DNA from: Litoditis marina
Lineage: Eukaryota > Nematoda > Chromadorea > Rhabditida > Rhabditidae
Length of the DNA stretch: 64,000 bases
NCBI GenBank assembly: GCA_964036275.1
Contig: OZ038433.1
Span: 10,717,009 to 10,781,008 of the forward strand
Reading direction: 5' to 3'
A program made the translations under genes and the position numbers. Positions 59,801 through 64,000 of the stretch are shown here, one piece after another. The notes beneath the pieces are model-generated. The model did not search any database and had not been told where the DNA came from. It saw only the letters and a list, made by a program, of their open reading frames with translations. The number at the start of each line of letters is the position of its first letter. Positions within the stretch are counted from its first letter, which is position 1.

Positions 59801-61795
59801 TCTATGAAATATATGCTTCCTTTAAATAACAGTCTTTCAAAGTTTTTGGCACGCTGCCAACGAGTCCAGTTGGGAAATGTGAGCACTATACTTCGAGGTG
59901 TTACGTGTAAGGCCGGTTCCTATAAAATGTCACATTCATTTGCTATTATATTTTTACCGATATGTTCATATTCGTGTTCTACAGACAGAAATTTGGATAA
60001 TTAGATTAGGGAACTCACTCTATAATGGTTTTCTTCTAGACTTTTCCTTGGATGCGTTGACGGGCGAATTGAGCACGAGTAGAGATCTGATGGCTCTGGC
60101 GCGAGAGGAACCATACAATCTCACCGCTTTTGCCAGTGACGCCGGTAAGTCAAGGATAAATGTAAAACGCAGGGGAGACCTCGAAAAAAAGAGAAATTGA
60201 GGCCAAACTTGAACACTCTATATCAGAGTGCCATTCGATGAATACGTATTCGAGGGATTGCGTACTGAACATAAAGTTATCTTGTTGTCGACCTGGACTG
60301 TAACCAAAACACATAAAAAATGTTCCACGGAACTTAAATGAGACCGGAACACAACTTGAGCAGAGGTTTTGTTTCGGGCTGATTTTGACTGTATTGAGAT
60401 CAGAGAGCACACATAATTCGTATATTATTCTAATCAGTCCACGTGGCATTCACATGACAATGCCGCGCGACACGCAACGCGTCCAATCAAAAATAGGATA
60501 CAGCAGCTTCACGAGAAATCATGTTGCACTCCGGTCTCCTTTAATAAATGAAAAGAAGAAAGGTGCAAAATATATATATATTGCTCATACGCTCTTTGTT
60601 CTCAGGCTCGCCTCCTCTCAATTCTTCCGTCACAATTCGCGTGAAAATCCGTGAGCCTTCCGAGAAGAACGACGGAAAGATAGTAATCGTCTCTCCCGAA
60701 GTCGACTATACTCTGACGGTTAAGGAAGTGAGTTGTTCAATTAGTTGTGTTTCACATTCGATAGTGAAAAAGGAAAAAATTATACGGTTAGTCAATTGCA
60801 AAAACACGTGAAACATGTTAAACACAGCAGATCTCAGCAATGTGCGATGACAAAGTGCACGATTATGCTAATTTTGATAAATTAGAATGCTAATTTCACG
60901 TGACTATTCAATTTACTTCTAGTATATGGTATGTTGGCCTCTTCCGGTGGGTTTGTAGTTTTATCCCGTGGTTTTTCAGTTGGAATTCGTGAGCTATGAT
61001 ACGTATCGGGTTCAAACTACAAATTAGTTATGATATTAGGTTGTTTTATTTTAATAAAATATAATTGTGTCACTAGGACTTTTGAATGGTGGTATGATTA
61101 GTTATGATAATTTTTAAACTAGGAATCTTGGATGGTGGTATGATTAGTAGTTATGATAATTCACTATAAACACAATATTTATTCATTTTATCAATGATTT
61201 CAGGATGTGGCTGTAAACGACAAAGTGTACCAAGTGAAGTCTCGTCTGGTCAACGCCCACCACGACAGAAGCCATCTGAAATACACTGTTGAGGTATTGT
61301 GAAACTGAAAAAAAAACTCAGTAAACAAACCAACAAACACACCAAAAATTGGCTCAAATTGAAAATCATTAAACGATCGTTGGACAAACATAACAGTAAT
61401 ACATTTTCGTTCTGACGCAATAAAGAAGAACGCATCCCAATTATATGCCTCATTTAAAGAGACCGGAACACAACTTGAGCGGAAGTTTTGATTCGGGCTG
61501 CTTTTAACTGTATTGCGATCAGAGAGCACAAATAACTCGTATATTAGTTCGATCAGTCCACGTGACACTCACATGACAATGCCGCGCGACACGCAACGCG
61601 TCCAATCAAAAGTAGGATACAGCAGCTTTACGACAAACCATATTGCTCTCCGGTCTCCTTTAAACTTTTTCATAGAAAAATAGAATTATTCTACAGGAAT
61701 TGAATGAAGACGAAAAGTCGTTCGAGATCGACGAATTGAGTGGCGAAATAATGGTCGTGAAACCATTGGACTACGAGAGCAAAAAGGAACATTTG
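44892..61795 (+). CDS. Large cadherin-superfamily protein (31 exons in window, 3' end missing)
   Basis: A calcium-dependent adhesion protein. Exons start at 44892, 45408, 45807, 46390, 46900, 47284, 47798, 48136, 48495, 50342, 50786, 51361, 51803, 52274, 52945, 53448, 53793, 54147, 54537, 54972, 55420, 55834, 56290, 56808, 57292, 57804, 58230, 60040, 60606, 61204 and 61697, giving 5,094 coding nt (1,698 codons) without a stop. The signal peptide is MRLLLLAVLLPLVYT. Cadherin repeats show PEGQTE and FERESYDF (around 46990), LDREAQEKHY (51860), IDDVNDNPPR (52305), VEDVDDNPP (56930), PENLPSGT (57300), LDREATPRH (57850), SDENDNAPR (58246), VENWPAGVILDRL (58305), DALTGEL (60053) and SGEIMVVKPLDYES (61740). 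A 539-residue acidic insert interrupts the early repeats. No transmembrane segment is reached; it must lie beyond the window. C. elegans cdh-8 or cdh-10 are conceivable relatives, unproven. Confidence 0.9.
45104..45252. mobile_element. M1-type element (about 150 bp)
   Basis: ATTGTAGTTTGAT on the left and ATCAAACTACAAA on the right, in cadherin intron 1. Confidence 0.5.
45934..46130 (-). mobile_element. tRNA-containing TIR element T1, 197-bp copy 3
   Basis: It begins TATAGTGCGGGCCAA and ends CGACTACA. The minus strand shows TAGCGCAGTGGTTCGCGC (a D arm with GCGC/GCGC stem) and a perfect B box GGTTCGATTCC. It is antisense in a cadherin intron. Confidence 0.85.
46762..46882. mobile_element. M1-type element (121 bp)
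   Basis: TTTGTAGTTTAATC and GATCAAACTACAAG termini, in a cadherin intron. Confidence 0.6.
48495..50111 (+). CDS. Giant acidic Ser/Glu-rich exon of the cadherin
   Basis: At 1,617 nt this is by far the longest exon of the window (most are 70-200 nt). It encodes residues of roughly 247-785, almost entirely Glu, Asp, Ser, Asn and Thr, with no Cys. Near residues 335-450 there is a degenerate triplicated unit of about 45 aa built around EIQSSEALNSEA and SEEVVESANKSSEAVNSEA. Near the end EGSGEVEGSAEE (49831-49866) has the acidic-flanked Ser-Gly pattern of a glycosaminoglycan attachment site. The exon closes with DVSSSSSSEED. It is in frame with both neighbours and is clearly coding. Confidence 0.88.
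51934..51993. mobile_element. Mini hairpin element M1 (60 bp)
   Basis: TTGTTGTAAATTGATC and GATCAGACTACAAA termini, in a cadherin intron. Confidence 0.5.
52616..52812 (-). mobile_element. tRNA-containing TIR element T1, 197-bp copy 4
   Basis: TATAGTGAGTGCCAA and TTGGCAACGACTATA termini. The minus strand has TAGCGCAGTGGTAAGAGC and a B box with two changes (GGCTCGGTTCC). It is antisense in a cadherin intron. Confidence 0.85.
53078..53148. mobile_element. Mini hairpin element M1 (71 bp)
   Basis: TTGTAGTTTGCTATCGG on the left and ATCAAACTACAAA on the right, starting 28 bp after a cadherin exon. Confidence 0.6.
55997..56120. mobile_element. 124-bp palindromic TTAA element, copy 2
   Basis: Same length and architecture as 43596-43719 (TTAAAGAAGGACGATTATGT, AATTGACAAATG at the centre, ending CTCTTTAA). 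It is in a cadherin intron. Confidence 0.85.
57500..57535 (+). repeat. Copy of a cadherin exon end plus donor
   Basis: CATGCGACTGTGGTAAG repeats exactly the exon end and donor at 57418-57434; AG(G)AACATT follows in both. Offset is 89 bp. Confidence 0.8.
58468..59492. mobile_element. 1,025-bp near-perfect palindrome (foldback element)
   Basis: It starts GGGCCTGGATCTCTAATTGT and ends with its complement. The ends are arrays of AATTGTCC and AATGTCC units. The arms meet at about 59020 around a 10-base loop. About 90 bp (58800-58885) exist only in the left arm. It lies in a cadherin intron. Confidence 0.9.
59564..59655 (+). repeat. Degenerate copy of a cadherin exon end plus donor
   Basis: CGCCTGAGGGCGGTTCACCC, GCACCGCACAACGCTAAA and TGTGAGTCAAAATATT copy the exon end at 58334-58425. 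Small deletions break the frame but the GTGAGT donor is kept. The palindrome at 58468-59492 lies between original and copy. Confidence 0.9.
60334..60544. mobile_element. TTAA-flanked MITE Q1, 211-bp copy
   Basis: It begins TTAAATGAGACCGGA and ends TCCGGTCTCCTTTAA, a 15-bp inverted repeat with one mismatch. TTAA at both ends suggests a piggyBac-type target. It is in a cadherin intron. Confidence 0.85.
60790..60917. mobile_element. TIR element S1, 128-bp copy
   Basis: AGTCAATTG at the left, CAATTTACT at the right; the interior is shared with 43436-43541. Confidence 0.65.
60952..61023. mobile_element. Mini hairpin element M1 (72 bp)
   Basis: TTTGTAGTTTTATCCCG on the left and CGGGTTCAAACTACAAA on the right. 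Confidence 0.6.
61034..61103. repeat. Dispersed repeat R1, reverse partial copy
   Basis: It carries the complement of the R1 tail (ATAATTGTGTCACTAGGACT, then TTTGAATGGTGGTATGATTA). A further fragment of the same motif follows at about 61119. Confidence 0.7.
61454..61663. mobile_element. TTAA-flanked MITE Q1, 210-bp copy
   Basis: Same termini and orientation as 60334-60544, with the shared interior GACAATGCCGCGCGACACGC. It lies two introns downstream. Confidence 0.85.
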
Positions 61796-64000
61796 GTAGG
61801 TGATCCAACTAATGAAAATGTCATTTCGCTGCTCTCCCTCAGCTTTTTGTAAATGGTTCTATAGTTATTTCTAATCCCACTGAGACTGCGTAAGTCAATG
61901 GAATTTTGGAAGAGAGAGAAGTGATTTTGCTCATGTGTCGCAAAACAATCATTTAAAAAAACGATATAGTTGTATGAACAACTCTAACATGGTTTAAAGT
62001 CATTGAGCCGCTGCCAAACTCCCAGTAGAAACTACCAGAAATGTACATGGATTGCAACAACTAGAGTACATGTAGATCGGAGAGACTCAGACGGGTGACG
62101 CAGTTTTCCTGCGTTTCCCGTTGCGCGTTATCTCTGCGTACTGTCTGACTACTCGTCGACTGCGGTTTTCGAACGGCATCTTTTTTTAGAAATAATTTTC
62201 ATTATTTCTGGTTATTCGGAACAATTTTGTTTTTCTCAGTTCCCAATGTGGTAAGAGGTCGTTACTTGTCACCTCTCCCTTATTTCGTTCTCAATTATCG
62301 AGAACTGTCTCCGCTGCCCTCATAAAGTGAAGTTATGTCGTCCAGTTAAATGACTAATTCAGTCTCACGTTCCGGTGAAACCTGAATTTTCACACCTTTT
62401 ATAAGGGCAGGTTTGAAAACCGTTCACTTTAAACTTACTTTCCTACCATTCTCTTTCGAAACACAAAAAACATCTTGATATTACTGTATCTGTCGGGCCT
62501 CGCAAATGGCCAGGCCTGAAACACCAAACCCAAACGATACACGTTGGTACTGCGGATTTCTTTAGTGTTCCGATAGTAGTTTGAAATGTTGAATGTATGT
62601 AGAGATCAAAGTACAACCGAGATATGATCATCAAGTGGCAGTATACTCAATGCCCACCAGAGTCTCTTATTCCCACTCTTACAGTGAGACTAGATGACTT
62701 TCAGTCTATTTCCTAATCACGCTGATGATATCGGGAAAAGTTGTTGTGATTCTGATTTCCTATTGCAAAAAGTGTTCGAAAAAGTTCGATTGTGTACTGT
62801 AAAAGCCTCACTACGAATGATATGTACTATAAAAACATGAGTTGTTAGTCTGTTTCATTTTTTACGGGTTCACGACTAGCTGCTTATCAGCGTTCTCTTT
62901 TTTTCCCAGCTCTACGTAGGTCTTTTCTATTGGCGGTAGAGATTACGTGTCTCTATGGGTTCGTTCCCTCATTTCTGACTAATACTCACGGCTAAACTAT
63001 CGCCTCAATTCCATTCTGACTGAATGAATACCAGGTAAGTTAATTTTACTGTTGAATTATGGAAATTTAACAAAGTTGATGATGAGCTTCACCCTAACGC
63101 TTCTCACTAGCAGTGTTATGTTGTATTCTACATCTAAAATATGTTAAAGGGGGGCAGCAAGGAATGTTGAAATAATCGGCCAAATTTAGACAATACGTTC
63201 TATACCAATATCAGTTTCACATGTTAACTGTAAAGGCTCAATTTTCGAAATTATTTTTCATTTTGCCTAGGTCAGACACGCAGAGGGAGTTTTGGGGTGG
63301 CGCCAAAATAAGTGACGTTTGTAGTTTGGTTGTCACCAGAAAAGTCCAATAAAGATATCATATAAGAATGTGATTATGATAGCGAAAATAATTCAATTTT
63401 CGAAAACAATATCGTTTGACATTTCATTATGTCTAAATCAACACAACTAAGATTATTGTATGTGAACGAGAAAAACTATATATCAGCCTCGTTTCGGAAT
63501 GAAGTTTGTGATTTTTACTTCACAGAAGCGTACAATTGTCATGTTTTGAATACATTCCCATAATATTATACACAATATTTACAACTAATCATGACAAATG
63601 TGCAAAAAAAGGAACACAGAGATGTATACAAACACGAATGTGTGGCCAGATTCATAAATATAATTACAACCACATGAAAATACACTAGCAAATTCTAAAA
63701 TGAAAACAAAAGGCTGCCGCCAGCTGTCTAAAAAATTATAACACAACACCAAATGGAGTTCTTCCGAAAGAAATTAAACTTTTAGAAATCATGTGAGCAA
63801 ATTTTCATGTTTCGGTTGCCCATAGCGTTTACAATGAGACTTACATTTACATCAATAACACTGAATATCACATATAATACAAAGAGCAAATATAGATCAA
63901 CGAAAGGTTGGACGTTAGGGGATGAGTGAACTACCCACAGAATCAGACGGGAAAACCCTGGAAGACATAAATTTGTTACTCATTATTGGTGTTCATTCGG
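61796..64000. other. Right edge: open intron of the cadherin, no exon recognised
   Basis: After the donor at 61795 I find no acceptor followed by an in-frame cadherin-like exon in the remaining 2.2 kb. A TTTGTAGTTTGGTTG terminus is at 63318. The gene very probably continues beyond the window. Confidence 0.5.

Overview
The window looks like a nematode chromosome, most probably Caenorhabditis or a close relative. The evidence is AT-rich DNA, many short exons with TTTCAG or TTCCAG acceptors, a TTCCAG site 4 nt upstream of a start codon (typical of spliced-leader trans-splicing), and introns full of small inverted-repeat elements. I rebuilt five protein genes by joining exons across compatible splice sites. 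In four genes (lipid-binding 2, transporter, ephrin, cadherin) every exon phase closes exactly. Only the 3' end of lipid-binding gene 1 is uncertain.

Layout: (1) 429-7085, minus strand, and 7707-17107, plus strand: two BPI/LBP-family secreted lipid-binding proteins arranged head to head around a 621-bp shared promoter. (2) 17108-20713: intergenic DNA with repeats and a GC-box promoter candidate. (3) 20714-26553, plus: a 473-aa sugar-transporter-like MFS protein. (4) 26554-28546: a tail-to-tail intergenic stretch with a 23-base assembly gap inside a hairpin. (5) 28547-41932, minus: a complete GPI-anchored ephrin of 312 aa, with a signal-peptide exon 10.8 kb upstream of the rest. (6) 41933-44891: the intergenic region between the divergent ephrin and cadherin genes. 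(7) 44892-61795 onward, plus: a large cadherin (1,698 codons in the window, 31 exons, running off the right edge) with a 539-residue acidic Ser/Glu-rich insert encoded mostly by one exon. The ephrin and the cadherin are both cell-surface adhesion or guidance molecules, but nothing in the sequence shows that they act together.

The most unusual signals are these. (a) In at least seven places the 3' end of an exon plus its 5' splice site is repeated, degenerate, inside the following intron. The copied GT donor is intact every time, although the copied coding part is often frame-shifted. An eighth case copies the trans-splice acceptor and start codon of the transporter. (b) Four copies of an element with TATAGT termini (three of them exactly 197 bp) carry a clear internal tRNA-like segment with A and B boxes. 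(c) Several families of non-autonomous foldback elements have near-identical copy lengths (236 bp three times, 124 bp twice, 210/211 bp, hAT-like 8-bp target duplications twice), and there are two kilobase-scale foldbacks. I saw no rRNA, functional tRNA, CRISPR array or bacterial-type operon.
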